64,000 nt of DNA from Sulfobacillus benefaciens (GCA_003023695.1 PXYW01000008.1:1-64000), one strand, 5' to 3'. Shown: positions 43,437-53,090, counted from the first letter of the stretch. The notes: generated from the sequence alone by a model not told the origin. Numbers and translations are program-made.

Positions 43437-44897
43437 GTGGCGGTGGAGCAAAGGTCACGCGACTTGGCCCGAAATGCGTTGGGGTTGGTTCACGTAATAT
43501 TTCAATCTGCATCTCAAATGAGCCCGACGGGAACGGTCGTGTCGGGTCTGACGGCGATAGCGGCGTATGCCTCAGGATCGATGCCCTTGGCTATAGTGTT
43601 GGCTTTAATTGCTTCTTTTCTAGGAGCCAATACCCTGATTCAGTTTTCAAAGAACATTTCCAGTGCCGGTGGTTACTACACCTGGATTGCTCATGGTGCT
43701 GGGCCTTACGCAGGCGTTCTAAGCGGGTGGCTATATATCCTGTATCAAGGACTTAATGCCCCGGCTCTTATTTTGTTTTTTGGCTATGTAGTGCGGGCTC
43801 TACTTGAGATGGGATTGGGAGTTACCCTAGCAGCATGGACGTGGTGGCCGTTTTCCATGATTTCTGCTCTATTTGTTTGGTTCATTGCCTATCGGGGAAT
43901 TAAGCAATCGTTGGTGTATTCTATGATTGTTGGTATCGTGGAGATCGTTGCCCTCTTGGTTTTGGCTATACTTCTGATCGACAAGGCGGGCAGTCATAAC
44001 ACGTTGGCTACTTTTACTCCGCGGCTTTCCACCGCCGGTTGGAGTGGGATTGGTCTCGGAATGATTTTTGGGCTGTTTTCGTTTGCCGGTTATGGAGCGT
44101 CAGCGACCTTGGGCGAAGAAGCTAGAAACCCCGATCGTTCTATTGCACAAGCAATTATATTATCGCTGGCTATAATTGGCTTCGTTTTGATCGTTGTCGG
44201 ATATGCGACGACTGTGGCATGGGGAGTAGGCAAGATGAGCAGTTATGCCAGTTTGCCTCTTCCTTTGCTTAACCTTGTGCACAATGTTCTGTCATCATCA
44301 TGGTCAGTTTGGTTTTGGGTTCTCACAATTCTTATTGTTAACAGCACGCTTACGGCAATCATTGCTATCACTAACGCACAAGTTCGAGTATTGTTCGCCC
44401 TTGGACGTGACAAAATAGTACTTCCCAATTCGATTGGCATGACCCACCCTCGCTATCGCACTCCTGACCGCGCGATTCATCTGCAATCCATTATCGGGAT
44501 AGTGATTGTTACCATTGTCGGATTTTGGTTGGGCTCATTCAGCGGATTCTTGTTTCTTGCGGAATTAGTCACGCTATCGAATTTGATTATTCATATTATG
44601 GCAAATGTATCACTAACCCGGTATTACCGTAAATTAGGGAAATTGCGCATTATGGTACATGGGGTTATTCCTATTTTAGCTAGTCTGATGTTTCTTTTTC
44701 CTATCTATTTTTCTATTTTCCCCGTCCCCAGTTTTCCGGATAATATTCCACCTTACATCTTGTTAGCATGGCTCTCTATTGGTGCGGTAATGTTGGTACG
44801 GATTATGCGACGTTCTCCCGAAACGTTTGTAGCGGTTGGTTCAATGACGAACCAATCGCGTGAGGAAACGGCTGCTGAATCTGGGCCAACATATTGA
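43437..44897 (+). CDS. APC-family amino-acid permease 1
   Basis: This 486-residue polytopic membrane protein has about twelve hydrophobic segments, with the APC start pattern (ALGLVHVIFQSASQMSPTGT) and a core segment QFSKNISSAGGYYTWIAHG. The motif GYGASATLGEEARNPDRSI is the typical conserved cytoplasmic loop of APC transporters. It imports amino acids or amines by proton symport. GTG 43437 follows AAGGAGG. The stop is followed directly by the threonine-synthase-like gene. The second permease of the operon (47241) is a diverged relative. Confidence 0.88.
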   Translation: MAVEQRSRDLARNALGLVHVIFQSASQMSPTGTVVSGLTAIAAYASGSMPLAIVLALIASFLGANTLIQFSKNISSAGGYYTWIAHGAGPYAGVLSGWLYILYQGLNAPALILFFGYVVRALLEMGLGVTLAAWTWWPFSMISALFVWFIAYRGIKQSLVYSMIVGIVEIVALLVLAILLIDKAGSHNTLATFTPRLSTAGWSGIGLGMIFGLFSFAGYGASATLGEEARNPDRSIAQAIILSLAIIGFVLIVVGYATTVAWGVGKMSSYASLPLPLLNLVHNVLSSSWSVWFWVLTILIVNSTLTAIIAITNAQVRVLFALGRDKIVLPNSIGMTHPRYRTPDRAIHLQSIIGIVIVTIVGFWLGSFSGFLFLAELVTLSNLIIHIMANVSLTRYYRKLGKLRIMVHGVIPILASLMFLFPIYFSIFPVPSFPDNIPPYILLAWLSIGAVMLVRIMRRSPETFVAVGSMTNQSREETAAESGPTY

Positions 44898-44908
44898 GGT
44901 GCCCTGGA

Positions 44909-45898
44909 ATGCTGAGAAGATCAGAGGGCTGCCCAGGACAACAATGGTACACTCCCCTTATCCGCGCCCATCGGCTGGCCGACTGGTGGGGCTTGGAATC
45001 CCTTTGGCTTAAGAACGAGTCTTTAGGATTATCCGGCTCGTTTAAGGATAGGGGCGCTGTTGTAGCGGTGCGTGAAGCAATAAGTAAGGGGTATAAGAAG
45101 ATCTTAACTGCATCTAGTGGCAATGCCGGGGCAGCCACGGCTGCCCGTGCGGCCATGTATGGAGTTCATGCCATCGTTCTCGTAGATCCGCAAGCCCCAA
45201 CAGAGAAATTGAGGCAGATTAAGGCTTATGGTGCAGAAATCAAAATGATTGAGGGTTTGTTCAACCAACCTAGTGAGCAGTTTGTCAGAACTCTTAAGTC
45301 AATAGCAGTTGAAGAAGATGCTTACTTGGCATTCTATTGGGAACCAGTTAATTCTGCCATTATCCAAGGATTCGAGGTCATTGCGGAAGAGATCGTTTAT
45401 CAATTAGGAATTGCTCCAGAAGTTGTGCTTATTCCGACGGGGGGAGGGGACCACTTCGTCGCCCAGGGAAGAGCATATCTTCGTCTATGGCGTCAGGGGG
45501 TGATAGAACACGTGCCGCAGTTAATCGCGGTCCAACCCGAAGGAGCTTGTCCATTGGTTGACGCTGTAAAGGCGGGGTTGCATTACATACCGTATAGAGC
45601 AAATCCGACAAGCATCGCTTCAGGCCTGCGCGTAGCATTTTCTGGACAACACGCTCTCAGCCTAATCGAAGACTCTGAGGGGACTGGAATGCACAAACAC
45701 ATGGCTGTTACGGTTACAGAAGATCAAATACGTAAAACGCTACGGCTGCTGGCGACGCTAGAAGGCATTTGGATTGAACCGTCTGGTGTTGCCGCACTTG
45801 CGGCAATCCCAGATCTTCTCGAAATGGGGGCTTTTGGTCCCGATGCTCTAATTGTTGCACCGTTAACCGGAGCGGGATGGAAGGATCCCCCGCAATGA
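44909..45898 (+). CDS. Threonine-synthase-like PLP enzyme
   Basis: This fold-type II PLP enzyme (about 329 residues) has the PLP lysine in SGSFKDRGA near residue 50, the phosphate site SSGNAGAATAARAA, and the glycine-rich PTGGGDHFVA segment. It is shorter than most threonine synthases and lacks the long N-terminal extension, so it may be a threonine dehydratase, diaminopropionate or other beta-elimination enzyme. ATG 44909 is preferred; TTG 44894 overlaps the permease stop. It is translationally coupled to the permease, so its substrate is probably the imported amino acid. Confidence 0.82.
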   Translation: MLRRSEGCPGQQWYTPLIRAHRLADWWGLESLWLKNESLGLSGSFKDRGAVVAVREAISKGYKKILTASSGNAGAATAARAAMYGVHAIVLVDPQAPTEKLRQIKAYGAEIKMIEGLFNQPSEQFVRTLKSIAVEEDAYLAFYWEPVNSAIIQGFEVIAEEIVYQLGIAPEVVLIPTGGGDHFVAQGRAYLRLWRQGVIEHVPQLIAVQPEGACPLVDAVKAGLHYIPYRANPTSIASGLRVAFSGQHALSLIEDSEGTGMHKHMAVTVTEDQIRKTLRLLATLEGIWIEPSGVAALAAIPDLLEMGAFGPDALIVAPLTGAGWKDPPQ

Positions 45899-46045
45899 CC
45901 TTGTCGGCGATAGGAGCAAGATTCGTTAGGGTAGAATTTGGCCTAGGAACGATTAATCGCTAAGATCCACCTATGGTTGTCGGCGAACTATATGATTTGG
46001 ACAATTAGTAAAACGTTGTGGTTAGGTTTAAAGGAGGTCGTTTTA

Positions 46046-47185
46046 TTGAAGGCGGAGGCGTTTCGGAAACATTTCCCCATTTTTCGTGATAGTGTTCATC
46101 TGTGCAGTTGTAGCGAAGGAGCGCTGTCTGACCGGGTCATAGTGGCTATGAGCGAGTTCATGACAAGTTGGAGAACCCAAGCAGCGCCATGGGAATCATG
46201 GATGGAAGAGGTGGACCGGGCACGGCAGCAATTTGCCAGGCTAATTCGAGCTGACGAGAAAGATGTGGCTGTAGTGTCTTGTGCATCCGAAGGAGCCTTC
46301 CATGTTGCTTGGGACCAAGACTTTACTAAAGGGCGATCAGTAATCGTTACTAATGACTTGGAGTTTCCGTCAGTTGCTCATGTCTGGCTTGCAGCGCGTC
46401 CCCGTGGTGCCGATGTCCGGTTTGTTATGCAACACAATGGAGTTGTGGCCCTTGAAGACTACATTAACGCCATTAATGAGAGAGTGGCTTTGGTATCGGT
46501 GCCCCTAGTATCCTATGCCAATGGTTTCCGATTTCCGGTGGAAGATATTGCTAAAGTTGCTCACAAGTACGGGGCTCGGGTTGTGGTCGATGCTTACCAA
46601 GGGGCTGGTGTGATTCCGATTGACGTCAATACGCTACATGCTGACTACGTGATTTCTGGTTCGCTTAAATACCTTTTAGGTTCTCCGGGAATGGCTTTCT
46701 TATGGGTGCGGCCCGGAATCGTTCATGGAGAAGATCCTGCGCTTACCGGGTGGTTTGCAAGATCGAACCCATTTGCGTTTACACCAAGGGTACTTGACTA
46801 CGCAGCAGATGCACGACGATTTCAAACAGGTACCCCCGCAATTCCCGCTGCATTTGCTGCCGCTGCGGGGATGTCACTGATAAATGAAACCGACGTGCAT
46901 CATGTGTTTACGCACATTTCAGCGCTGGCTGATACGCTACAGGAGAGAGTTCAAGCGGAGGGGTATCATCTCTATTCTCCTGATCAACGAGATCAGCGGG
47001 GGCCGCAGGTGACAGTGTGGGCCGATAATGCAGAACATTTATCGGATTATTTGAGAAAACGGAATATTTTTGTTAGCCCACGCGGTAAGGCAGTTCGCAT
47101 GAGTTTGCATTTTTATAATAACGAAGAAGATATCGAACAAGTCGTGAGAACCCTGGCAGACTATCGAAATTCGACCCGTGATTAA
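46046..47185 (+). CDS. Class-V aminotransferase-fold PLP enzyme
   Basis: This ~379-residue fold-type I enzyme of the class V group is related to isopenicillin-N epimerase, cysteine desulfurase and kynureninase. The PLP aspartate region is VVVDAYQGAGVIPID and the PLP lysine is in SGSLKYLLGSPGMAFLW. It lacks the long active-site cysteine loop of desulfurases. TTG 46046 follows AAAGGAGG by 8 bases; upstream residues of the longer frame lie in a leader. It may cleave or racemise an amino acid imported by the neighbouring permeases. A kynureninase role is conceivable but unproven. Confidence 0.82.
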   Translation: MKAEAFRKHFPIFRDSVHLCSCSEGALSDRVIVAMSEFMTSWRTQAAPWESWMEEVDRARQQFARLIRADEKDVAVVSCASEGAFHVAWDQDFTKGRSVIVTNDLEFPSVAHVWLAARPRGADVRFVMQHNGVVALEDYINAINERVALVSVPLVSYANGFRFPVEDIAKVAHKYGARVVVDAYQGAGVIPIDVNTLHADYVISGSLKYLLGSPGMAFLWVRPGIVHGEDPALTGWFARSNPFAFTPRVLDYAADARRFQTGTPAIPAAFAAAAGMSLINETDVHHVFTHISALADTLQERVQAEGYHLYSPDQRDQRGPQVTVWADNAEHLSDYLRKRNIFVSPRGKAVRMSLHFYNNEEDIEQVVRTLADYRNSTRD

Positions 47186-47240
47186 CTGATCGTATGACAA
47201 GGACTGTAGTTAAAAACTTTATAACATGGAGGTGAGTTTA

Positions 47241-48647
47241 TTGTCTCAGGAAAAACTTAAGGCTAACACTTTGAGTTCTATCGACGCACTCGCCTTGTCG
47301 ATTGCGTTACTGGCTCCAGTTATGGGTGTTGCACTAACTACTCAATTTGCGGCCAGCAGTGCAGGAGGCGCTACACCTTTATCATTTGTACTTGCGGGCA
47401 TCGCGACACTTAGTTTAGCTTACGTTATCATTCAGTTTACCCGGAACTTGCCATCTGCAGGGTTTGCATATACTTATCTTTCGGCCGGACTTAAGCCCAG
47501 CATTGGGTTTATGGGTGGATGGACCTATGCATTTGCGTTCGCCATTGGTATTCCCATGGTCCTTGGGGTAGCAAGCCTCTACATGGCTCAACTCTTCCAA
47601 AATATCTTTGCAGTCAGGCCGAGTTGGGCTGTGTTTTTCGTCATATTCCTGGTCATTGTTGTTCTTCTCTCAATATACAACATTAAAATTTCTACGCGGG
47701 TGCAGCTTTGGACCGCCATTATTTCTGTAACTGTCGTTGTTATTGCATCAATCATTACTCTTGATAAAGGTGGAGCAGATGGCTTGACGCTTGCGGCATT
47801 TTCGTTTAGTTCATCGTCGCGAGGCGTGGCCGGAGTTGGATACGGAATGATATTCGGATTTACGTCGTTCATTGGCTTTGAAGCAGCCGCGGTGTTAGGC
47901 GAAGAAACCGCTGAACCAAGAAAAACTATACCCAAAGCTATTTTGGGAGCGGTGATTTTTGCAGGACTATTTTATATTTTAGTTACCTATGCTCTTGATA
48001 TGGGCTACGGCCTTTCGCGTAGTCAAGAATGGGCGGGAGCCGCGGCACCGCTAAACTATATGGTTACACGCTATGTGGGTCAGGCTATGGCGAACATTGT
48101 GGATCTAATGGTGGTATTATCCGCTTTTACTTCAGGGCTTGGCGGGATAAATCTCGTGGCGAGAATTGTCTATTCGATGGGAGGGCAGTCCGCACTGCCG
48201 AGGGTATTAGGAAAAATTCATCTCCGATATCATACGCCTATGAATGCAATCCTGATCATCGCTGTGCTGACATTGGCCATCGGATTATCATTGGGGACCA
48301 GTTTGGGTCCCGCTGAAATGTTTGGCTTCTTGGCATCAACAGGATCCCTGGGCATTATCGCTGTATATGTAACAATTGCAGTAGCTGGTATGGTGTTTTT
48401 TCGCCGAACTATCAGGCAAGGATGGTCGCTTATCAAGCATATCGTGGTCCCGTTAATAGGGATAGTTTTGGGATTATTTGCGCTCTATACCTCAATTTAT
48501 CCTGTACCACCACAGCCTTTCAATTTGACTCCCTACATTATGCTTGGTTGGATTATTGTTGGCATTGTCGTAGTAGCGGTGATGGCTAAGCGTCACCCGG
48601 GTAAAGTGCAGATGCTTGGAAAAGTGCTGAGTGAGGAAGCAGAATAA
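47241..48647 (+). CDS. APC-family amino-acid permease 2
   Basis: This ~468-residue polytopic membrane protein with roughly twelve hydrophobic segments belongs to the APC family. Landmarks are LAYVIIQFTRNLPSAGFAYT, FGFTSFIGFEAAAVLGEE and TAEPRKTIPKAILGAV. TTG 47241 is chosen because GGAGGTGA lies 5 bases upstream; the in-frame ATG 47226 precedes the ribosome site. It is a paralogue of the permease at 43437 and ends at a strong terminator. Substrate unknown, probably an amino acid or amine. Confidence 0.87.
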   Translation: MSQEKLKANTLSSIDALALSIALLAPVMGVALTTQFAASSAGGATPLSFVLAGIATLSLAYVIIQFTRNLPSAGFAYTYLSAGLKPSIGFMGGWTYAFAFAIGIPMVLGVASLYMAQLFQNIFAVRPSWAVFFVIFLVIVVLLSIYNIKISTRVQLWTAIISVTVVVIASIITLDKGGADGLTLAAFSFSSSSRGVAGVGYGMIFGFTSFIGFEAAAVLGEETAEPRKTIPKAILGAVIFAGLFYILVTYALDMGYGLSRSQEWAGAAAPLNYMVTRYVGQAMANIVDLMVVLSAFTSGLGGINLVARIVYSMGGQSALPRVLGKIHLRYHTPMNAILIIAVLTLAIGLSLGTSLGPAEMFGFLASTGSLGIIAVYVTIAVAGMVFFRRTIRQGWSLIKHIVVPLIGIVLGLFALYTSIYPVPPQPFNLTPYIMLGWIIVGIVVVAVMAKRHPGKVQMLGKVLSEEAE

Positions 48648-48649
48648 GC

Positions 48650-48673
48650 AGGAGGCCCAAATGGCCTCCTTTT
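48650..48673. terminator. Rho-independent terminator (probably bidirectional)
   Basis: AGGAGGCC (48650-48657) and GGCCTCCT (48663-48670) form an 8-base stem with a 5-base loop, followed by TTT. It lies between the convergent permease and cyclase genes. The T-run is short on both strands. Confidence 0.85.
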
Positions 48674-49302
48674 CAGTCTGTTATTGACGTGGCGATAACA
48701 CGTGCGGGGGAACCATTTGAATTTTTGACTTTGAGTGGTAAAGCGATGACCTTAAAAGTGGAAGGTAGATTTGGATGATACGCAAGATTTTCTACGATAA
48801 GAAGCGGTTCTTTTAGTAGTCGATGATGATTAGGAAAAGTCTCGGTGGTGACGGGATCAACTGATGGGGCATCAACTAAAACCATGGAAACCTGTCGCGA
48901 TATTAGGTACTGCGCTGCCTCGGCATTGAGCACTGGATATGGCTGGAAGTATTGTGGGCTACCCCAATACTGGAACTGGCCAGTTAGGAGCAATACGCCA
49001 TCCCCAGGGATATAATGGGCAAGATATGCCTCAATATATGATACCGAAATTTCTTGGACGTGTTGGCAGTTGATTGTGTGAACGCGCTTAACGAATGAAT
49101 CAGGTGAAAAGCGGTCTAAAGATTTTCCGTCGGCGTAAAAGTGTGTCGGTGCATCGATATGGGTACCGAGATGGTTCCAGAAAGAAAATTCCGACATTCC
49201 GTAACCGTCTCTTGATGGAGTGGCGAAATCGTGTAGAACAGGTTGGGGAATACCTGGGTAAAGCAACATATCTTCACTAATGGTATAGGTTAAATCCCAC
49301 AT
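48673..49302 (-). CDS. Cyclase-family (kynurenine formamidase-like) hydrolase
   Basis: This 209-residue protein of the cyclase family (PF04199) has the metal site HLGTHIDAPTHFYADGKSLD near residue 44. Kynurenine formamidase and isatin hydrolase share this motif. The start ATG 49302 reads MWDLTYTISEDMLLYPG. Predicted to be a cytosolic metal-dependent amide or ester hydrolase. It faces the APC permease gene across the terminator. In this context formylkynurenine or another N-formyl or lactam compound is a possible substrate, but no tryptophan dioxygenase is in the window. Confidence 0.85.
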   Translation of the reverse strand: MWDLTYTISEDMLLYPGIPQPVLHDFATPSRDGYGMSEFSFWNHLGTHIDAPTHFYADGKSLDRFSPDSFVKRVHTINCQHVQEISVSYIEAYLAHYIPGDGVLLLTGQFQYWGSPQYFQPYPVLNAEAAQYLISRQVSMVLVDAPSVDPVTTETFPNHHRLLKEPLLIVENLAYHPNLPSTFKVIALPLKVKNSNGSPARVIATSITD

Positions 49303-50114
49303 AGGTGACGATCCTTTCCCAATGATTTTGATTTAAGGATAGATATCTTTGTTAAGTATGTATAGATCGTACTGTTTAACCAAGCACGATCCAGTGGATA
49401 CTTCACACAACAATCGAATGTAGATGGACTGCACCAAAAAAAGGTAGATCCAACCGCAAAATATCTGTTCCCTAGTCAAACGCTTTAAGCGACCGAAGGT
49501 GGGTCTATTGGTTGCTCTCATGTTTGCTCTAATGAAAGACTCTTGGAAAGCACATCGAGAATTTTAATTTGGGTGCTAATGAATCGCTTGTCACAATGCA
49601 CGGAGAGTATTCGGTACTGAATTTTAGCGCTCCGGATGCTCGAATGGCTGCGTGGGCATACGAAATCACGAGTTGGTGCAACCTCGTTATCCACAGTGAG
49701 CTTGGAGGACGGGTCTCTCTGATAGTTCAGAAGTGTTGGGATCGGGGTCGAACTGCATTACGATATTGGCTTACAGGTTGTAGTCTATACCTGTGTACGG
49801 TCGAAGCCATCGACCTGAGTGAATGAGGATCGGCGGCAGTGAATTGCCTCATTCTAATGGTTCGGGTCGGACTGGTCGTCTAATTGGTGCGTACACAGAG
49901 TGCGGAATTTGCGTGATCGCGGAAACTTGCGCAGATCTCCAGGTGTTACTGTACGGAGTGTCTATTCCATCGGACGTCTTCACGCTCATTACCGGACTGG
50001 CAGTTTCGATGCACACGATTATTCCGCAAGCGGATTGCGATTGAACAGATGGGTCGGACCCTGTAATCTAGGGATCAGAGTTTGCGACCATAAGGCTGGG
50101 GAGGGACGGCAGGT
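49303..50114. other. 800-base stretch without a clear gene
   Basis: Short frames on both strands (for example 49569-49826 plus) show no family features. A GGGGAGGG site at 50099-50106 belongs to the thioredoxin gene. Nothing else is seen. Confidence 0.35.
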
Positions 50115-50774
50115 ATGCCACAACATTCGTCACGGCACCAAAAACGATCCTATCGCTGGCTATATGTTGCAAGCGTGGTATTGATCTTGGCGATCGTATG
50201 GATCGGGATCAAAGCTTATCACAATGCACATAAACCGGCGGCAGACCAAGGGATTCGACCAGTGGCACGACTGTCACTAACTCCAGGTAAACCATTTCCG
50301 TGGCAGTACAAACCCTACGCCTTGGATGGGCAAAGGCAACTTCTGCGGCGGGGAAAACGGGCAACCATTGTGGTCATGATGGCATCATGGTGTAAATTTT
50401 GTGCCTATGACGATAAATATGTGTGGCCGGTACTCATGAAGACGTCCGGAGTGACTGTCGATATCATTGACGTGGCACCAAACGCCGGGATTGGTAATCC
50501 AGGTCCGGTTTCGCCGCCTTTTAGCGGTGCTGACCATATTGGCAAACCTATTAATCGGGCTGGGATGATAGCGGTGATGCGGGCGTATCGGGTCGACTTT
50601 CATCTGACCCAGCCCAATGTCGCCATCTATGTTGACCGTGAGGGATTGGCTCGATGGCCAATTACGTACTTTCCCACGATTGTGTTTATTAACCGGCAGG
50701 GGGTAATCAGTAAAATTTCCAATGGGGCATTACAACTTTCCCAGGCCCAAGAGTTGCTTCAGGAGACGTTGTGA
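50115..50774 (+). CDS. Membrane-anchored thioredoxin-like protein
   Basis: This 219-residue protein has one N-terminal membrane anchor (WLYVASVVLILAIVWIGI, residues 14-31) and an extracytoplasmic thioredoxin domain. The active site is WCKFC with cysteines at residues 93 and 96, followed by the cis-proline region WPITYFPTIVFI. Probably keeps secreted proteins reduced or serves cytochrome maturation. The start ATG 50115 has GGGGAGGG upstream. It stands alone; the next gene is 385 bases away. Confidence 0.8.
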   Translation: MPQHSSRHQKRSYRWLYVASVVLILAIVWIGIKAYHNAHKPAADQGIRPVARLSLTPGKPFPWQYKPYALDGQRQLLRRGKRATIVVMMASWCKFCAYDDKYVWPVLMKTSGVTVDIIDVAPNAGIGNPGPVSPPFSGADHIGKPINRAGMIAVMRAYRVDFHLTQPNVAIYVDREGLARWPITYFPTIVFINRQGVISKISNGALQLSQAQELLQETL

Positions 50775-50967
50775 GACGTCGATATACGAAATCTTATGCT
50801 AGACATTGAGGTGCGATGGTCAATGATGCCTAATTGGATCTAAAGAGGACAGTAGACTGATGGGGAACATTGCAGTCGCCCCGATTTTTAGGGTGAATGG
50901 GTACCCCGGGGCAGCCTGGGTTCACAGACTGTCTGGCGCACCTCTATTTCATAGCTCAAGCACACAG

Positions 50968-51117
50968 TGGAGACATGGCAAATGTCCTGGGAGAGGATGA
51001 CCTCTGTGGCATGGTTAGACTGGCTCTACAATCATAAGCGTATCCAGAGGGCAGAGGGCAACACATATCACGTGTTGTACAATGGTATAACCGATAATAA
51101 AAACATTTAGTGGTCGC
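50968..51117 (+). pseudogene. IS3-type transposase C-terminal fragment (possible)
   Basis: One frame reads MSWERMTSVAWLDWLYNHK and then RIQRAEGN. This resembles the end of IS3-family OrfB proteins (WxDWYNxxRIHxxLG). Only about 30 codons are recognisable and no OrfA or DDE core lies nearby, so this is a weak call. It would be a second IS relic besides the one at 3252-3581. Confidence 0.35.
51075..51103 (+). promoter_or_regulatory. Candidate promoter for the 94-residue protein
   Basis: TTGTAC (51075-51080) and TAAAAA (51098-51103) are 17 bases apart, about 55 bases upstream of the GTG at 51159. Confidence 0.35.
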
Positions 51118-51158
51118 AGTTATACCAACAACTGGGAACCGCGTGAGGGGACCAAATC

Positions 51159-51443
51159 GTGAAAGTGTCATCTCGCAGCGCAGTTAAAACTGCCGAGGCA
51201 ATGGTCAAGAGACTGAAGCCGGGAAATCAATTGGTGATTGTTAACTTCAAAAAAGACCGGAGTGTCTGTGTTATTCGCGATCTCGAGGGCGGACTACGAG
51301 TAGTGGAGGCTGGGTTCCGCCACACATCGCAGGAGACAGACGATAAGGCGATTGGCAGCATCCTTAAAGAAGTTATTCCCTATGAATTCCCCCGTAGCCA
51401 TGAATTAGGGTTTTCCGTCAAACAAATACCCCCATTAGGGTAA
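51159..51443 (+). CDS. Small hypothetical protein
   Basis: This 94-residue hydrophilic protein begins MKVSSRSAVKTAEAMVKR and has a short beta-rich middle (NQLVIVNFKKDRSVCVIRD). GTG 51159 is preceded by GAGGGG. The family is unknown. It ends about 120 bases before the CBS-PAS-HD gene, on the same strand, with a promoter and palindrome in between. It may be a separate regulatory protein, but nothing more can be said. Confidence 0.55.
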   Translation: MKVSSRSAVKTAEAMVKRLKPGNQLVIVNFKKDRSVCVIRDLEGGLRVVEAGFRHTSQETDDKAIGSILKEVIPYEFPRSHELGFSVKQIPPLG

Positions 51444-51493
51444 TCGTGTCGGAATGCACGGCCACGCTTTTAAAGACTGTGGCTGACTAAACT

Positions 51494-51523
51494 TTGCTTG
51501 CCAATTGGCAACATTGCTAAAAT
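51494..51523 (+). promoter_or_regulatory. Promoter with perfect palindrome for the HD-domain gene
   Basis: TTGCTT (51494-51499) and TAAAAT (51518-51523) are 18 bases apart. Overlapping the -35 and the spacer is a perfect 14-base palindrome, TTGCCAATTGGCAA (51498-51511). This is an ideal position for a repressor site. No regulator is encoded directly beside it. Confidence 0.55.
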
Positions 51524-51563
51524 AAAAGGCGATCTGACACTTAACTCCGGGAAGTGAGAATAG

Positions 51564-52979
51564 ATGAAAACCTCGTTCATAATGGATAGCGACTATCTTT
51601 CGGGGTACCCTGAGGACTCTGCGCTCTTAATCCATTGGATGGTGAAATCGAGCCCGCATCGTACCCTTTATGTTGTTGACCACGACCAACGGTTAATGGG
51701 GGTGGTGCGTATAGAGGATGCCCAGGCCAAGTTGTCCGCAAATTTGGAACAGCTAATGGTGCCTCAGGACGAAGTGGCCATGGTATCTCCTGATGATGAA
51801 GTGGAGATCTTGCTGCCATTATTTCGCACCCATCCCGATTGGTCTTCCATTCCCGTGGTCTCCGAAGGGAAATTGTTGGGGATAGTGTCGCGCGAGTGGG
51901 AGCCGCCGCCGGAACCCGTTACTGACGAAAACTGGAGGAATATTCCGCTGGCTCAGTTGCAGCAGTATGTGTTGGATGCGCTGTATACTGGGCTCATTAT
52001 CGTCGACGATCAAGGCGTCACCCGTATGCTGAATCCTGCCGGGGCTGAGATCTTAGGCGTGGATCAAGCGAAAGTCGTGGGAAAACCGTATGAGGAGTTG
52101 GCCCAATATTTGTTTCCTCATATGCGGGACTATTTAAAAGTCAGTGCAGTGCCTAAGGTACTGGTGGGCGCCGCCGACCGCGGAGAACGACAATTGTTGC
52201 TGCCAAATGGCCGTCATGTGCTGTTCAAATTCGCTACGATTCGTGACAAGAAAAAATTACGCGCTATATTGATTACCTTTATGGATATTACTCCACAAAA
52301 GCAAGCGGAAGCCAGTGCCCATCAACAGCAGCGCGAACTAGAAATGGCATTTGGCCTCACCTTGCCCAACAGCAAAGTCGAAGCTAAACTCAAGTCTTCT
52401 CCCGAATATCAGGATATCTATGATCCGGAAACCGGACGAGCACGCGTTACCGGCGTCATTCCAGACGGAACTTATCATCATGTGATCAATGGTTTGCGAA
52501 TTATGGCGGAACTCAAAGACATCGGGGTATTTCAATTGGTAGGGATTGATAAAGACACGTTGGTTCAAGCCTTTATTTTTCATGATATAGGCAAAGCGCA
52601 GCCCATTTTACAGGTAGGGGAGTTGTTTATTCCCCAAGATACGTTTGAACCTGGATATCTTCATGCGGCTCGTAGTGCGGACTGGGCCCGCAAGGACTAT
52701 CATGTGACCGCGGATGTAGAATGGCTGGTCCGTTATCATCATACCCCCGAAACGGAGTTGCCGCCTGATTTCCCCTCGGCGCTCAAGCCTATGATGCGCA
52801 TCTTTCAACTTGTTGACGGATTGTCTGCCGGCATGACACGCCGCAGTGCCTACGTTGCGCCCATGTCGCTTAACGGCAGTGTTTTAACCATTGAGGAGTC
52901 CAGCCTCGACCGTCGCTATGATCGCCGTTATCGTTTGGCTATTTATACGGGAGAGATGATTCCTCTGCCAAAAGATTAG
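51564..52979 (+). CDS. CBS-PAS-HD signalling protein
   Basis: This 471-residue cytosolic protein combines an N-terminal CBS pair (LYVVDHDQRLMGVVRIEDA; SSIPVVSEGKLLGIVSREW), a PAS domain at about residues 135-240 (LYTGLIIVDDQGVTRMLNPAG), and an HD-domain phosphohydrolase (FIFHDIGKAQPI, then LVRYHH) in the C-terminal half. CBS pairs bind adenosine ligands and PAS senses ligand or redox, so the HD part is probably controlled by both. It has no GGDEF or EAL domain. Its target nucleotide cannot be deduced. Confidence 0.82.
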   Translation: MKTSFIMDSDYLSGYPEDSALLIHWMVKSSPHRTLYVVDHDQRLMGVVRIEDAQAKLSANLEQLMVPQDEVAMVSPDDEVEILLPLFRTHPDWSSIPVVSEGKLLGIVSREWEPPPEPVTDENWRNIPLAQLQQYVLDALYTGLIIVDDQGVTRMLNPAGAEILGVDQAKVVGKPYEELAQYLFPHMRDYLKVSAVPKVLVGAADRGERQLLLPNGRHVLFKFATIRDKKKLRAILITFMDITPQKQAEASAHQQQRELEMAFGLTLPNSKVEAKLKSSPEYQDIYDPETGRARVTGVIPDGTYHHVINGLRIMAELKDIGVFQLVGIDKDTLVQAFIFHDIGKAQPILQVGELFIPQDTFEPGYLHAARSADWARKDYHVTADVEWLVRYHHTPETELPPDFPSALKPMMRIFQLVDGLSAGMTRRSAYVAPMSLNGSVLTIEESSLDRRYDRRYRLAIYTGEMIPLPKD

Positions 52980-53090
52980 CACTAACAAATTATGGCATTC
53001 AGGTCCGAAACTGTTTCAAGTTTTTTTCGTGTGATCCAAATCTGCCCGGGAAACGTCTTTAATCATAGACGAACTAAGGGGGCAGATGAG

